NCBI RefSeq assembly: GCF_000940805.1
Contig: NZ_CP007142.1
Coordinates: 248,001 to 312,000 of the forward strand
DNA: 64,000 bases
Direction: 5' to 3'
Source of the DNA: Gynuella sunshinyii YC6258
GTDB taxonomy: Bacteria; Pseudomonadota; Gammaproteobacteria; Pseudomonadales; Natronospirillaceae
In this document: positions 8,634-17,564 of the stretch, piece after piece
Numbering within the stretch: position 1 is the stretch's first letter
How the letters are laid out: each line of letters begins with the position of its first letter
Position numbers and translations under genes: made by a program
Notes under the pieces: model-generated
The model's database searches: none
Told to the model about the DNA's origin: nothing
What the model saw: the letters and a program-made list of their open reading frames with translations, nothing else

Positions 8634-8711
8634 GTACTGATAGCTTTGTTCATAAAGTTCAGGGGGAAACCTCCCGGCACAATCCTGGCACAGCTATCAG
8701 AATACTTTTTT
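8634..8711 (+). promoter_or_regulatory. Large RNA hairpin with T-run just before bioY
   Basis: CTGATAGCT (8637-8645) pairs perfectly with AGCTATCAG (8692-8700). The stem can extend with GTA (8634-8636) to TAC (8703-8705), leaving a two-base AA bulge. Six Ts (8706-8711) follow at once. The 46-base interior contains GGGGG-AAA-CCTCC at 8662-8674. It lies in the 216-base bioN-bioY gap, 30 bases before the bioY ATG. Seen: stem and T-run. Inferred: a conditional terminator or attenuator separating bioY from bioMN. Confidence 0.5.
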
Positions 8712-8741
8712 ATCACAATAACAAACTGGTCTGGAAACCCT

Positions 8742-9287
8742 ATGAAAGATAAAGCTCTGGTAGAAATTGCCTTATACGCTGCTCTGATTGCTGCCCTCGG
8801 CCTGATTCCCCCCATCCCGTTTTTATCCGGCATCCCCATTACCGCACAGACACTGGGTATCATGCTCGCCGGTATTATGCTTGGTCCATGGCGAGCGTTT
8901 GTATCAATGGCACTATTCGTTTTGCTGGTGGCGATAGGTATGCCTTTACTTGCCGGAGGCAGAGGTGGGCTGGGCGTGTTCTCTGGGGCAACCGTCGGAT
9001 TTGTTATCGGCTTTCCGTTTTCCGCAATGGCGGTCGGCGCCTTTGCGCTGATGTTTAAAAAACTCCCTCTGGTAGTAGCCGTCACCCTCGCCTCCATTCT
9101 GGGTGGAATTGTGGTTCAGTACATGTTTGGCATTATTGGTTTCAGTCTGATGACCGGAAAAAGTCTGCTGATGTCTACCGCAATCATGTGGGTGTACATT
9201 CCAGGAGATTTGGTGAAGGTGGTCTTAACAGCGGTGATCGTGCGAGCGGTTTATCACAGCAGGGCTACCGCCATCGCCACCCGCTAG
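8742..9287 (+). CDS. bioY: Biotin transporter substrate-binding subunit BioY
   Basis: 181 residues from the ATG at 8742; an upstream in-frame TTG at 8646 would run through the hairpin region and adds unlike-family sequence. It is a six-helix S-component of the BioY family, with the typical ITAQTLGIMLAG segment, LLAGGRGGLGVFSGATVGF near 65-85 and IPGDLVKVVL near the C terminus. BioY binds biotin and, with BioM and BioN, forms the complete ECF importer. Being last in the order and preceded by a terminator-like element, it could be expressed at a different level from bioMN. Confidence 0.93.
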   Translation: MKDKALVEIALYAALIAALGLIPPIPFLSGIPITAQTLGIMLAGIMLGPWRAFVSMALFVLLVAIGMPLLAGGRGGLGVFSGATVGFVIGFPFSAMAVGAFALMFKKLPLVVAVTLASILGGIVVQYMFGIIGFSLMTGKSLLMSTAIMWVYIPGDLVKVVLTAVIVRAVYHSRATAIATR

Positions 9288-9352
9288 CGACAAAGCGGAT
9301 GCAAATTGTCATGGTTTTCTCTAAAATCGCCAGTTCCATTCAGGAGATAACT

Positions 9353-9568
9353 ATGAAAACGAAGCAAAAGAAACGCAATGTCTATGCGATAGACCCAATC
9401 ATGCGAAAAGGCGGGGTTCACGAAAAATCAACCAAGGCGAAACGTCAAAAAGACAGGATGAAACTGCAGAAAGAGGCTGCCAACTGGCAGCCTTATTTTT
9501 TTGTGCTCAGATATTGCCAGCTTGCGAATCTCAGCGTCAGAACTTTTTATCAAGAGGCTTCACTCTAA
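9353..9568 (+). CDS. Small very basic protein with its own terminator inside the frame; ArfA-like candidate
   Basis: The ATG at 9353 follows CAGGAGAT at good spacing. The first 50 codons encode a Lys/Arg-rich, soluble protein (MKTKQKKRNVYAIDPIMRKG...). From codon 42 to 47 the coding sequence is also a GC-rich stem, GGCTGCC-AACT-GGCAGCC, followed by TTATTTTTTT. Transcripts ending there stop near codon 49-50, before any stop codon; the formal stop (9566-9568) lies inside the convergent regulator gene. Known arfA genes have this architecture: an early terminator yields non-stop mRNA, so the product builds up only when trans-translation fails. The segment DPIMRKGGVHEKSTKAK loosely resembles the ArfA core DPLFRxRVEKNKKGKG but lacks KGKGSY. 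The gene is likely; the ArfA role is a hypothesis. Confidence 0.6.
   Translation: MKTKQKKRNVYAIDPIMRKGGVHEKSTKAKRQKDRMKLQKEAANWQPYFFVLRYCQLANLSVRTFYQEASL
9474..9502 (+). terminator. Intrinsic terminator inside the small basic gene
   Basis: AGGCTGCC (9474-9481), loop AACT, then GGCAGCCT (9486-9493), followed by TATTTTTTT: a textbook intrinsic terminator. It sits in codons 41-50 of the small gene starting at 9353, 35 bases short of the convergent regulator's stop codon. Confidence 0.85.
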
Positions 9569-10292
9569 AAGCGGTAAACTCCTTCAGCTCCCATGGTCTG
9601 ATGGCCAGTACGACACTGGTTCCGAAAATCTCACTCTGCGGCAGCTTGGCATCTTCCTTACTCAACTCATCAAACTCCTTGGCCAGTCGTTGTATCGAGC
9701 GCTGTATCTGTTTATTTGAGGATCGGCTCAACATGCCATTGACCACTAGCAACAATTCACCTTTTTTGGTATCGAATTGGGTACTGAAAAACTCCTGCTG
9801 AACTTTCTCTGCAAAAAATTTATGCACAGGGCCTCGTTTTTGCCACTTGAAATGACGGGACAACAACAGGCGATACTTATTGCCGGGCAGCAGATCAAGA
9901 ATGCGCATACGATCGAGCCTGGCCATTAGCTTGGTCAGCTCAGGCAAGGTCCATTTATAGGTATCCAGAATGTCCTGGAACTCCCACTGCGATATCACCA
10001 GTAATGTCAGTAATATTAAATAGGGATCCGAAACCAGCTCGGTTTCCATTTCAATAGACAATTCTTCCAACTCGGAACTGCCATACTGCATCTCCTGGAT
10101 CAGGTCGGTGAAATCCATCTGCAATACCTGACAAATACTATCCAGTCGCTGCAGGGTAAAATCCCGTTTGGAAAACATCCGTTTGATATTGGCTTCGCTG
10201 AGACTCAGTCGTGCTGCCAGATCTGCGTAGGTGATTTTCCGTTGTTTAAGATTCCGCTTAATGGTATCGATGAGTGCAACCGTTTGAGCCAT
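9537..10292 (-). CDS. XRE-type helix-turn-helix regulator with long C-terminal domain
   Basis: 251 residues. Residues 5-65 form a Cro/CI-type helix-turn-helix (ITYADLAARLSLSEANIKRMF). The remaining 185 residues resemble the effector part of a proteobacterial XRE subgroup whose ligand I do not know. They include a helical LDTYKWTLPELTKLMARLDRM stretch and a C-terminal beta-rich segment (GTSVVLAIRPWELKEF). It is divergent from an unknown membrane protein, with a perfect inverted repeat 36-54 bases before its ATG, consistent with autoregulation. Its 3' end overlaps the formal stop of the small basic gene. Confidence 0.8.
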   Translation of the reverse strand: MAQTVALIDTIKRNLKQRKITYADLAARLSLSEANIKRMFSKRDFTLQRLDSICQVLQMDFTDLIQEMQYGSSELEELSIEMETELVSDPYLILLTLLVISQWEFQDILDTYKWTLPELTKLMARLDRMRILDLLPGNKYRLLLSRHFKWQKRGPVHKFFAEKVQQEFFSTQFDTKKGELLLVVNGMLSRSSNKQIQRSIQRLAKEFDELSKEDAKLPQSEIFGTSVVLAIRPWELKEFTAFRVKPLDKKF

Positions 10293-10327
10293 GGCTTATC
10301 TGTATCCTTCACGTTTGGTATCGAAAA

Positions 10328-10346
10328 ACTATACCGTCAGTATAGT
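10328..10346. promoter_or_regulatory. Palindromic operator in divergent promoter
   Basis: ACTATAC (10328-10334), spacer CGTCA, GTATAGT (10340-10346): perfect 7-base arms. TATAGT reads as a -10 hexamer on both strands. It is the only strong dyad between the XRE gene (ATG 10292) and the divergent membrane protein, so it is a good candidate binding site for the XRE protein, controlling both. Confidence 0.6.
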
Positions 10347-10433
10347 ATTCTGCAACTTTGAAAATTTTGATTGTTGTCTGCCCGACAAACCGTAGCATTC
10401 GTTTCAGCAACACAAAACGGCTGGAACAACCCC

Positions 10434-11516
10434 ATGAAAATCTCCCGACTGATGGCAAAATTCATAACCTGGACTACGATCCATCAAATTACGGAAAACG
10501 TACTAAGCCGGCACCAGGATTTCTCCGGGAAAGTATTCTTATTCTGCAAATCCGAGTATGACATCGAAGAATGGTTCTTTTTGTCCCTGCTACCGAAAAA
10601 TACTCTTATTTATCGCCTCAACCCCAAAGACCTGAGCAGTACCACCGCCATTGATGAAGCTGATCTGATAAATCCGGCAAAGATTAAAGTTGTCATTCTG
10701 GACAGCACAAGCCTGGCCAGTGACTGCCAGAAGCTCGCAATTCGTTTGAATCAGTTGACCGCCACTTCCACTGAATTGATTCCACTGCTGCTGTGTAACC
10801 GCTATGTGGAGATTCTGGGTGGTAACTACACTCTGGAGTCCGGTCCTTCGATGTTCATCAACAACCACAACCAACTGCCACTGACCGGTCAGATTCTACA
10901 CATATTTCTGCGTAAAAACCTGGATCGCTATCTGCCACAGGACCACGACTGGTTCCCAAGACTGCTCAGTAACATGGCAGCTAATCAGGGGGCGCCTTTT
11001 TTCCAGACATTGCAATTGATCAATGGCAGTCTGTCGAGCCAGGTACTGGCGGAGTGGCTGGAACTTAAGTCCCAGCTCAGCAGCCTGCCAGTGGAAAGAC
11101 TGCCAAACAAACTGCCTGGCCTGATTGACCTGCTGCTGGCACCGGTCTGGCTACTGTTGTCTTTTTCCGCTGCTCTGGTCTGGTGGCCCGTGCAGGAATT
11201 TCTGCTGATGCTGCCCCGTCATCTCAGGGTTATTTCCATTCCGGTGGCGGCCATCACAATGATTGTACTATTGACCTGTCTACTGCAGATATTTCTGCCA
11301 TCCACTGTTATCTTCTGGCCCTTACTGGCCATAACCGGATGCAAACACCGGGCATGGATCAAACAGAAGATCACTAACCAGAGAGGCTGGTTACTCAGCA
11401 AACGGGAAAAACGGCAATTTCAGGTGCTGCAGGACAAAATCCTCTACTTGGTTCCAGCCAAGAGTAAAGCTCGCAAAGGCTCATACAGGGATCTTGAAGA
11501 AGCCAGTATTTTATGA
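10434..11516 (+). CDS. Unknown protein with C-terminal membrane helices
   Basis: 360 residues from the ATG at 10434; a TTG at 10371 is an alternative, and the ribosome site is weak for both. I recognise no family. The first 230 residues look globular and cytosolic (for example KVFLFCKSEYDIEEWFF and IKVVILDSTSLASD). Two long hydrophobic segments follow (about 237-265 and 272-305), and the last 55 residues are strongly basic (KQKITNQRG, SKREKRQF). It is divergent from the XRE regulator across a shared operator. Its final 73 bases overlap the convergent phosphatase gene, tail to tail. Confidence 0.65.
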   Translation: MKISRLMAKFITWTTIHQITENVLSRHQDFSGKVFLFCKSEYDIEEWFFLSLLPKNTLIYRLNPKDLSSTTAIDEADLINPAKIKVVILDSTSLASDCQKLAIRLNQLTATSTELIPLLLCNRYVEILGGNYTLESGPSMFINNHNQLPLTGQILHIFLRKNLDRYLPQDHDWFPRLLSNMAANQGAPFFQTLQLINGSLSSQVLAEWLELKSQLSSLPVERLPNKLPGLIDLLLAPVWLLLSFSAALVWWPVQEFLLMLPRHLRVISIPVAAITMIVLLTCLLQIFLPSTVIFWPLLAITGCKHRAWIKQKITNQRGWLLSKREKRQFQVLQDKILYLVPAKSKARKGSYRDLEEASIL

Positions 11517-12262
11517 CCCGATAACTCACCATGCTCTCTGGTTTCTGTGGCGTATGACCCGGTCATCGCCCCCGCTTCATAAGCAATCAATCTGCCAGCA
11601 GCCATATCCCAGGGTTTGACCTGATGCTCGTAATAAGCATCAAGACGACCACACGCCACCCAACACAAATCAAGCGCAGCTGATCCAAGCCGGCGTAGAT
11701 CCGCACAATGCTGCAAAACAGCACCGGCTTCCTGCATCAGCTGTGGCAGGTTATTTTTGTGATAGGGAAAACCGGTTGCGACGATCGCCCGATTAAGCTC
11801 AGTGGTTGTACTGGCACTTATTCGCTGACCATTCAAAAAAGCACCCTGGCCACGGATGGCTGTAAATGTCTCCTGCAAAAACGGATTGTGCACCACTCCC
11901 AGCTGCACCTCTCGATCCACGGCCAGAGCAATTGAAACCGCAACCTGGTAATGATGGTGGGCATAGTTGACGGTGCCATCAATCGGGTCGATGACCCACA
12001 GGGATAACCCTTCTTCTTCGGCTTTGCTCAAGTCATTCTCTGACTCTTCGGCCAGAATGGAAAACTCCGGAGTGGCTTGCAGCAGCGCCGATGTTATATA
12101 AGCATCAGCTTTTTTATCGGCTTGAGTAACCAGTTCAATACCATCTTTATAGTCAACATCGAGACTATGATTCTGCCGCTCGTCACGGATCAGTTCACCC
12201 GCTTTCTGAGCGGTATCTACAGCCAATTGCAGCCAGGACTGCAATTCAGTTAATGACATCAT
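11444..12262 (-). CDS. Inositol monophosphatase family protein (SuhB/CysQ-like)
   Basis: About 272 residues from the ATG at 12262, or the next ATG at 12259. AAGGAG lies 4-7 bases upstream, and a longer in-frame extension to 12403 has no ribosome site. Lithium-sensitive Mg-dependent phosphatase signatures are all present: LAEESEND (metal ligand Glu), WVIDPIDGTVNYAHH (motif A) and KPWDMAAG (motif B). Members dephosphorylate inositol phosphate, PAP or related sugar phosphates; which one cannot be told from sequence alone. The tail overlaps the convergent unknown gene by 73 bp, and carA is divergent about 220 bases away. Confidence 0.88.
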   Translation of the reverse strand: MMSLTELQSWLQLAVDTAQKAGELIRDERQNHSLDVDYKDGIELVTQADKKADAYITSALLQATPEFSILAEESENDLSKAEEEGLSLWVIDPIDGTVNYAHHHYQVAVSIALAVDREVQLGVVHNPFLQETFTAIRGQGAFLNGQRISASTTTELNRAIVATGFPYHKNNLPQLMQEAGAVLQHCADLRRLGSAALDLCWVACGRLDAYYEHQVKPWDMAAGRLIAYEAGAMTGSYATETREHGELSGHKILASSRSLYEPLRALLLAGTK

Positions 12263-12361
12263 AAAACTCCTTAGACCAGGACATTTGATTCGCGGGACTT
12301 TAGCTGGACAGGCATAGGTCCAATCCGTACAATCCGCGCCAATTTGGGCTATGAAAAAGTG

Positions 12362-12384
12362 GTCGCAGCTCAAGTAGCTGCGAC
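12362..12384 (+). promoter_or_regulatory. Leader hairpin upstream of carA
   Basis: GTCGCAGCT (12362-12370), loop CAAGT, AGCTGCGAC (12376-12384): a perfect 9-bp stem about 95 bases before the carA start. No T-run follows on the plus strand, though CACTTTTT follows on the minus strand. It may be part of a pyrimidine- or arginine-responsive leader, or simply a 5' stabiliser. Confidence 0.35.
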
Positions 12385-12478
12385 AGGCAAATGCTGAACC
12401 CAAGTTCCATCGGTCAGATCAGCCTGTGAAAGTCTTATCTGACAGTTTACCCAGCAACCCCCCGAAGAGGAACCAGCA

Positions 12479-13606
12479 TTGAGCACAACAGCTTTGCTTG
12501 CGCTTGAAGACGGCAGCATATTCCGGGGAACAGCCATTGGTGCGACTGGCTGTTCTGTGGGTGAGGTGGTATTCAATACCGCAATGACGGGATACCAGGA
12601 AATCCTTACCGACCCCTCCTACGCAAAACAAATTGTCACTCTGACCTACCCCCACATCGGCAATACCGGTGTCAACTCCGAAGATGAAGAGTCTCCCCAA
12701 ATCTGGGCTCAAGGGCTGATTATTCGTGATCTGCCATTGCTCGCCAGCAATTTCCGTTCGGAACAAAGTCTGGGCGAATATCTGAAATCCCGAAATGTCA
12801 TCGGCATCGCTGATATTGATACTCGACGCCTCACCCGGATTCTGCGGGAAAAAGGCGCACAAAACGGTTGCCTTATGGCCGGCGACAACCTGTCTGAACA
12901 GGAAGCGCTGGAACAGGCCCGGGCATTCCCCGGACTCAAAGGAATGGATCTGGCCAAAGAGGTTTCAGTCGCTGCACCCTATCCATGGGACAAAGGTACC
13001 TGGAAGCTTGGCGAGGGTTACACGACACCCGAATCGACAGAATTTAACGTGGTTGCCTACGACTACGGTATTAAACGCAATATCCTGCGGATGCTCGCGG
13101 ACCGGGGCTGCAAACTAACTGTCGTACCGGCTCAGACGCCGGCCAGTGAAGTTCTGGCCCTGAATCCGGATGGCGTGTTTCTCTCCAACGGCCCTGGTGA
13201 TCCGGAGCCTTGTGATTATGCCATCAAGGCCATCGCTGAGATTCTGGAAACCAACATCCCGGTGTTTGGCATTTGCCTCGGACATCAGTTACTGGCGCTG
13301 GCCAGTGGTGCCAGAACCCAGAAAATGAAATTCGGCCATCACGGTGCCAACCACCCGGTAGAAATCATTGAATCCAAGACCGTCATGATTACCAGCCAGA
13401 ATCACGGTTTTGCGGTAGACGAAAGCAGCCTGCCTGATAATCTGGTCATGACCCATCGTTCATTATTTGATGGTTCATTGCAGGGCCTGCACCGGACTGA
13501 TAAACCAGCGTTTTCATTCCAGGGCCATCCGGAAGCCAGCCCGGGCCCCCATGACTGCGCACCCTTATTTGATCACTTCATTGAATTGATGCAGGCACGA
13601 CGCTGA
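12479..13606 (+). CDS. carA: Carbamoyl-phosphate synthase small (glutaminase) subunit
   Basis: 375 residues with a TTG start preceded by GAAGAGGA; the protein then reads [14 protein letters not shown] as in CarA. It hydrolyses glutamine and channels ammonia to CarB to make carbamoyl phosphate for pyrimidine and arginine synthesis. The N-terminal CPSase small domain has [18 protein letters not shown]. The C-terminal class I glutaminase has the nucleophile cysteine in [13 protein letters not shown] and the His-Glu pair in [13 protein letters not shown]. carB follows after 80 bases and greA after that, an order seen in several gammaproteobacteria. The rare TTG start may hold translation down. 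Confidence 0.97.
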   Translation: MSTTALLALEDGSIFRGTAIGATGCSVGEVVFNTAMTGYQEILTDPSYAKQIVTLTYPHIGNTGVNSEDEESPQIWAQGLIIRDLPLLASNFRSEQSLGEYLKSRNVIGIADIDTRRLTRILREKGAQNGCLMAGDNLSEQEALEQARAFPGLKGMDLAKEVSVAAPYPWDKGTWKLGEGYTTPESTEFNVVAYDYGIKRNILRMLADRGCKLTVVPAQTPASEVLALNPDGVFLSNGPGDPEPCDYAIKAIAEILETNIPVFGICLGHQLLALASGARTQKMKFGHHGANHPVEIIESKTVMITSQNHGFAVDESSLPDNLVMTHRSLFDGSLQGLHRTDKPAFSFQGHPEASPGPHDCAPLFDHFIELMQARR

Positions 13607-13686
13607 TCACATTATTGGATGTAAGCGACTGCATGGTGTACATGCATAAATCAGTAACCCGGTGAATAGTTAGAGCGTACAGATTC

Positions 13687-16600
13687 ATGCCCAAAAGAAC
13701 TGACATACAAAGCATTCTCATCTTAGGCGCGGGACCGATTGTCATCGGTCAGGCCTGCGAATTCGATTACTCCGGCGCCCAGGCTTGTAAAGCCCTGCGG
13801 GAAGAGGGTTATCGGGTCATTCTGGTAAATTCCAATCCAGCCACCATCATGACCGATCCGGCCATGGCGGATGCCACTTATATTGAACCCATCGTCTGGC
13901 AGGAAGTGGAAAAAATCATTGCCAAGGAGCAACCAGACGCGCTGTTGCCAACCATGGGCGGCCAGACCGCACTGAACTGTGCTCTGGACCTGGAACGCCA
14001 TGGCGTTTTGGAAAAATATGGTGTGGAAATGATCGGTGCCAACGCCGACACCATCGACAAAGCCGAGGATCGCGAGCGATTTGATCTGGCCATGAAGGCT
14101 ATCGGTCTGGAAACCCCGCGTTCCGGACTGGCTCATAATATGGAAGAAGCCAGAGAAATCCAGAAAGGTCTGGGCTTCCCAGTGATTATCCGGCCATCGT
14201 TCACCATGGGTGGTTCCGGTGGTGGTATTGCCTACAACAAAGATGAGTTTGAAGAAATCTGTGCTCGCGGGCTGGATTTGTCTCCGACCAGCGAGCTGCT
14301 GATTGATGAATCGCTGATCGGCTGGAAAGAATATGAAATGGAGGTTGTCCGCGATAAAAACGACAACTGCATTATCATCTGCTCCATTGAAAACTTTGAT
14401 GCCATGGGTGTGCATACCGGCGACTCAATTACAGTCGCACCGGCACAGACATTGACCGACAAAGAATATCAATTGATGCGGAATGCCTCTCTGGCAGTTC
14501 TGCGGGAAATTGGTGTTGAGACTGGTGGTTCCAATGTTCAGTTTGGCATCAGTCCGGATACCGGCCGCATGGTGGTCATTGAAATGAATCCCAGAGTCAG
14601 CCGCTCTTCGGCGCTGGCATCCAAAGCAACGGGATTTCCAATCGCCAAAGTCGCTGCCAAACTGGCGGTTGGTTACACTTTGGACGAACTGCAGAACGAT
14701 ATCACCGGTGGTGTAACACCGGCATCCTTCGAACCCAGTATCGATTATGTGGTCACCAAAATCCCTCGCTTTGCTTTTGAGAAATTCGCCCAGGCCAATG
14801 ATCGTCTGACCACACAGATGAAGTCAGTCGGTGAAGTGATGGCTATCGGCCGGAATTTCCAGGAATCACTGCAAAAAGCCATGCGGGGATTGGAAACCGG
14901 TTCTGCCGGTTTTGAACCGATGATCGATCAACAGGCCGAAGGGGCCAAAGACCGGATCATCCACGAACTTAAAGAGCCTGGCCCGGATCGTCTCTGGTAT
15001 GTGGCAGATGCGTTTCGGTTCGGTTTCTCCGTCGATGAGGTTTATCGCTTTTCCGGCATTGACCCCTGGTTCCTGGTGCAGATTGAAGATCTGCTGAAGG
15101 ATGAGGCGGCGCTGGCCGATCAAAGCGTTAGTGCTCTGACTGTCGAGCAACTGCGCAAACTCAAGCGCAAAGGATTCTCCGATGCCCGTCTGGCGGTTTT
15201 ACTCAATGCCAGTGAAGCCGAAGTCCGTGCTCATCGTCATGGTCTGGGTCTGTATCCGGTATACAAGCGGGTAGACACCTGCGCTGCAGAATTTGCTTCT
15301 ACCACCGCCTATATGTACTCCAGCTATGACGAAGAGTGCGAAGCCAATCCAGGCGAGCGCGAAAAAATCATGATTCTTGGCGGTGGACCCAACCGGATCG
15401 GCCAGGGCATCGAGTTTGATTACTGCTGTGTCCATGCTGCATTTGCAGCCAAGGAAGAAGGGTATGAGACCATCATGGTCAACTGTAACCCGGAAACCGT
15501 ATCAACCGACTATGACACATCTGACAGACTCTATTTTGAGCCGGTTACCCTTGAGGACGTGCTCGAAATCGTGGCAGTTGAAAAACCCAAAGGCGTTATC
15601 GTTCATTATGGCGGACAAACACCACTGAAACTGGCCCGGGACCTGGAAGCGGCCGGCGTACCGATCATCGGCACGTCACCAGATGCGATCGACCGGGCGG
15701 AAGACCGTGAACGCTTCCAGACCATGATCCATCATTTAAAACTCATCCAGCCGGAAAACGCCACTGCGCGCAGTACCGAACAGGCCATCCAAAAAGCCAC
15801 CGAGATCGGATATCCGCTGGTTGTCAGACCATCCTATGTACTGGGTGGCCGGGCCATGGAAATTGTGTACAAAGAATCCGAACTGGTGCAGTACATGACC
15901 TCCGCAGTCAAAGTTTCCAATGATGCTCCGGTACTGTTGGACCGTTTTCTGAATCATGCCATTGAAGTGGATATCGACTGCATCAGCGATGGCGAAACTG
16001 TCGTGATCGGGGCGATCATGCAGCATATTGAACAAGCTGGCGTCCATTCAGGCGATTCTGCCTGCTCACTGCCGCCTTACAGTCTGTCCAAAGACATCCA
16101 GGATCAGATTCGTGAACAGGTAAAAGCCATGGCACTGGAACTTGAAGTGGTGGGGCTGATGAACGTGCAGATGGCCTGGCAGGATGGTGTGCTGTATGTC
16201 ATCGAGGTCAATCCCCGTGCTTCACGGACCGTTCCGTTTGTATCCAAAGCCATCGGTACCTCTCTGGCCAGCGTAGCCGCCAAAGTCATGACCGGTCGTA
16301 AGCTGACGGAACTGGGATTTGTTGAAGAAATCGTTCCGACTCATTTTTCGGTCAAGGAATCGGTATTCCCATTCAACAAGTTCCCGTCTGTTGACCCGAT
16401 TTTGAGCCCTGAAATGAAGTCCACTGGCGAGGTCATGGGCACAGGTACCACGTTTGGCGAAGCGTTTGGCAAAGCCGCACTCGGATCCGGTGCCAAACTG
16501 CCCAAGCCCGGCAAGGTAATTTTCAGTGTTCGCGACAACGACAAGCCAGATGCCATCGAAACCGCCAGAAGCCTGGTCAGTCTGGGGTTTGAAATCCATG

Positions 16601-16899
16601 CAACCTCCGGCACCGCCAGCATCTTCAGAGAAAACGGAGTGGACTGCGCGGTTGTCAACAAGGTGAAAGAAGGTCGTCCGCACCTCGTGGATATGATTAA
16701 GAATGGTGAAATCAGTTTCATCATCAATACCACGGAAGGGCGTGAATCGATTAATGATTCCTCGGAAATTCGTCGCACCGCCCTGCAAAACAAGGTGTAT
16801 TACACGACAACCCTTGCCGCCGCTCAGGCGACCGTCAAAGCCTTGCAGCACATTGAAGAGAGCCCGGTTCGTCGTCTGCAGGATCTGCACAACGCCTGA
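13687..16899 (+). CDS. carB: Carbamoyl-phosphate synthase large subunit
   Basis: 1070 residues (E. coli 1073). Two homologous ATP-grasp halves make carboxyphosphate (first half, [20 protein letters not shown] at the start) and phosphorylate carbamate (second half, from [19 protein letters not shown] near 560). The ATP-binding loops are visible as [13 protein letters not shown] and [12 protein letters not shown]. The C-terminal 140 residues form the MGS-like allosteric domain that binds UMP, IMP or ornithine. It lies 80 bases behind carA in the same operon; the ribosome site is weak. Confidence 0.98.
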   Translation: MPKRTDIQSILILGAGPIVIGQACEFDYSGAQACKALREEGYRVILVNSNPATIMTDPAMADATYIEPIVWQEVEKIIAKEQPDALLPTMGGQTALNCALDLERHGVLEKYGVEMIGANADTIDKAEDRERFDLAMKAIGLETPRSGLAHNMEEAREIQKGLGFPVIIRPSFTMGGSGGGIAYNKDEFEEICARGLDLSPTSELLIDESLIGWKEYEMEVVRDKNDNCIIICSIENFDAMGVHTGDSITVAPAQTLTDKEYQLMRNASLAVLREIGVETGGSNVQFGISPDTGRMVVIEMNPRVSRSSALASKATGFPIAKVAAKLAVGYTLDELQNDITGGVTPASFEPSIDYVVTKIPRFAFEKFAQANDRLTTQMKSVGEVMAIGRNFQESLQKAMRGLETGSAGFEPMIDQQAEGAKDRIIHELKEPGPDRLWYVADAFRFGFSVDEVYRFSGIDPWFLVQIEDLLKDEAALADQSVSALTVEQLRKLKRKGFSDARLAVLLNASEAEVRAHRHGLGLYPVYKRVDTCAAEFASTTAYMYSSYDEECEANPGEREKIMILGGGPNRIGQGIEFDYCCVHAAFAAKEEGYETIMVNCNPETVSTDYDTSDRLYFEPVTLEDVLEIVAVEKPKGVIVHYGGQTPLKLARDLEAAGVPIIGTSPDAIDRAEDRERFQTMIHHLKLIQPENATARSTEQAIQKATEIGYPLVVRPSYVLGGRAMEIVYKESELVQYMTSAVKVSNDAPVLLDRFLNHAIEVDIDCISDGETVVIGAIMQHIEQAGVHSGDSACSLPPYSLSKDIQDQIREQVKAMALELEVVGLMNVQMAWQDGVLYVIEVNPRASRTVPFVSKAIGTSLASVAAKVMTGRKLTELGFVEEIVPTHFSVKESVFPFNKFPSVDPILSPEMKSTGEVMGTGTTFGEAFGKAALGSGAKLPKPGKVIFSVRDNDKPDAIETARSLVSLGFEIHATSGTASIFRENGVDCAVVNKVKEGRPHLVDMIKNGEISFIINTTEGRESINDSSEIRRTALQNKVYYTTTLAAAQATVKALQHIEESPVRRLQDLHNA

Positions 16900-17026
16900 T
16901 CGCATTCGGTACCCGATAAAGGAGGGGGTTTAAGTACCCCCTGTCTATGCGGTAGCATGTGTGACCAACTTGTTACATTGTCTCCTGGCATACTTCTTTG
17001 CCAATACATTAAACAGAGGTTATTAA

Positions 17027-17503
17027 ATGGAACGCGTTCCAATGACCGTTGAAGGTGAAAAAGCCCTTCAAACCGAGTTACAGCATTTAAAAACCGTGGA
17101 ACGGCCACGGATCATCGCCGCAATTGCCGAGGCAAGAGAGCACGGCGACCTGAAGGAAAACGCTGAATATCACGCTGCACGTGAACAACAGGGCTTTGCT
17201 GAAGGTCGGATAAAAGAGATCGAAGCCAAGTTATCGAGCTCACAGGTAATAGATATCTCTCAGATTCCTCACACCGGAAAAGTGATTTTCGGCACCACGG
17301 TGACCTTGATTAATACCGAAACTGAGGAAGAAGTGACCTATCAAATCGTTGGGGAAGACGAAGCCAACGTAAGGAACAAAAAAATCTCCGTAACCTCGCC
17401 GATTGCCCGCGCATTAATCGGGAAGGAAGAGGGCGATGTTGTGGTGGTCAAAACACCAGGCGGTACCGTCGAATACGAGATTGACGAAGTTCAGCATCTC
17501 TAA
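17027..17503 (+). CDS. greA: Transcription elongation factor GreA
   Basis: 158 residues, identical in length to E. coli GreA. It rescues backtracked RNA polymerase by stimulating transcript cleavage. The N-terminal coiled-coil hairpin has acidic tip residues in [19 protein letters not shown], the diagnostic GreA motif. The C-terminal domain shows [22 protein letters not shown] and [23 protein letters not shown] precedes the ATG. It follows carAB by 127 bases, in which a GGGGGT/ACCCCC hairpin (16924-16941) without a T-run may attenuate read-through. Confidence 0.97.
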   Translation: MERVPMTVEGEKALQTELQHLKTVERPRIIAAIAEAREHGDLKENAEYHAAREQQGFAEGRIKEIEAKLSSSQVIDISQIPHTGKVIFGTTVTLINTETEEEVTYQIVGEDEANVRNKKISVTSPIARALIGKEEGDVVVVKTPGGTVEYEIDEVQHL

Positions 17504-17508
17504 TATCT

Positions 17509-17536
17509 GTTTCGGGGATTCCTGCTTCCCCGAAAC
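17509..17536 (+). terminator. Hairpin after greA
   Basis: GTTTCGGGG (17509-17517) pairs with CCCCGAAAC (17528-17536) across a 10-base loop, directly after the greA stop. There is no T-run, so it may rely on Rho or serve as a 3' stabiliser. Confidence 0.5.
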
Positions 17537-17564
17537 CAGCAGAAAAATTGTCATCTAACCATCC

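Noticed and set aside
13723-14415. 230-residue minus-strand frame within carB (and a similar 227-residue one at 16222-16905)
   Set aside because: Fully antisense to carB, no ribosome site, unnatural composition; mirror frames of codon bias.
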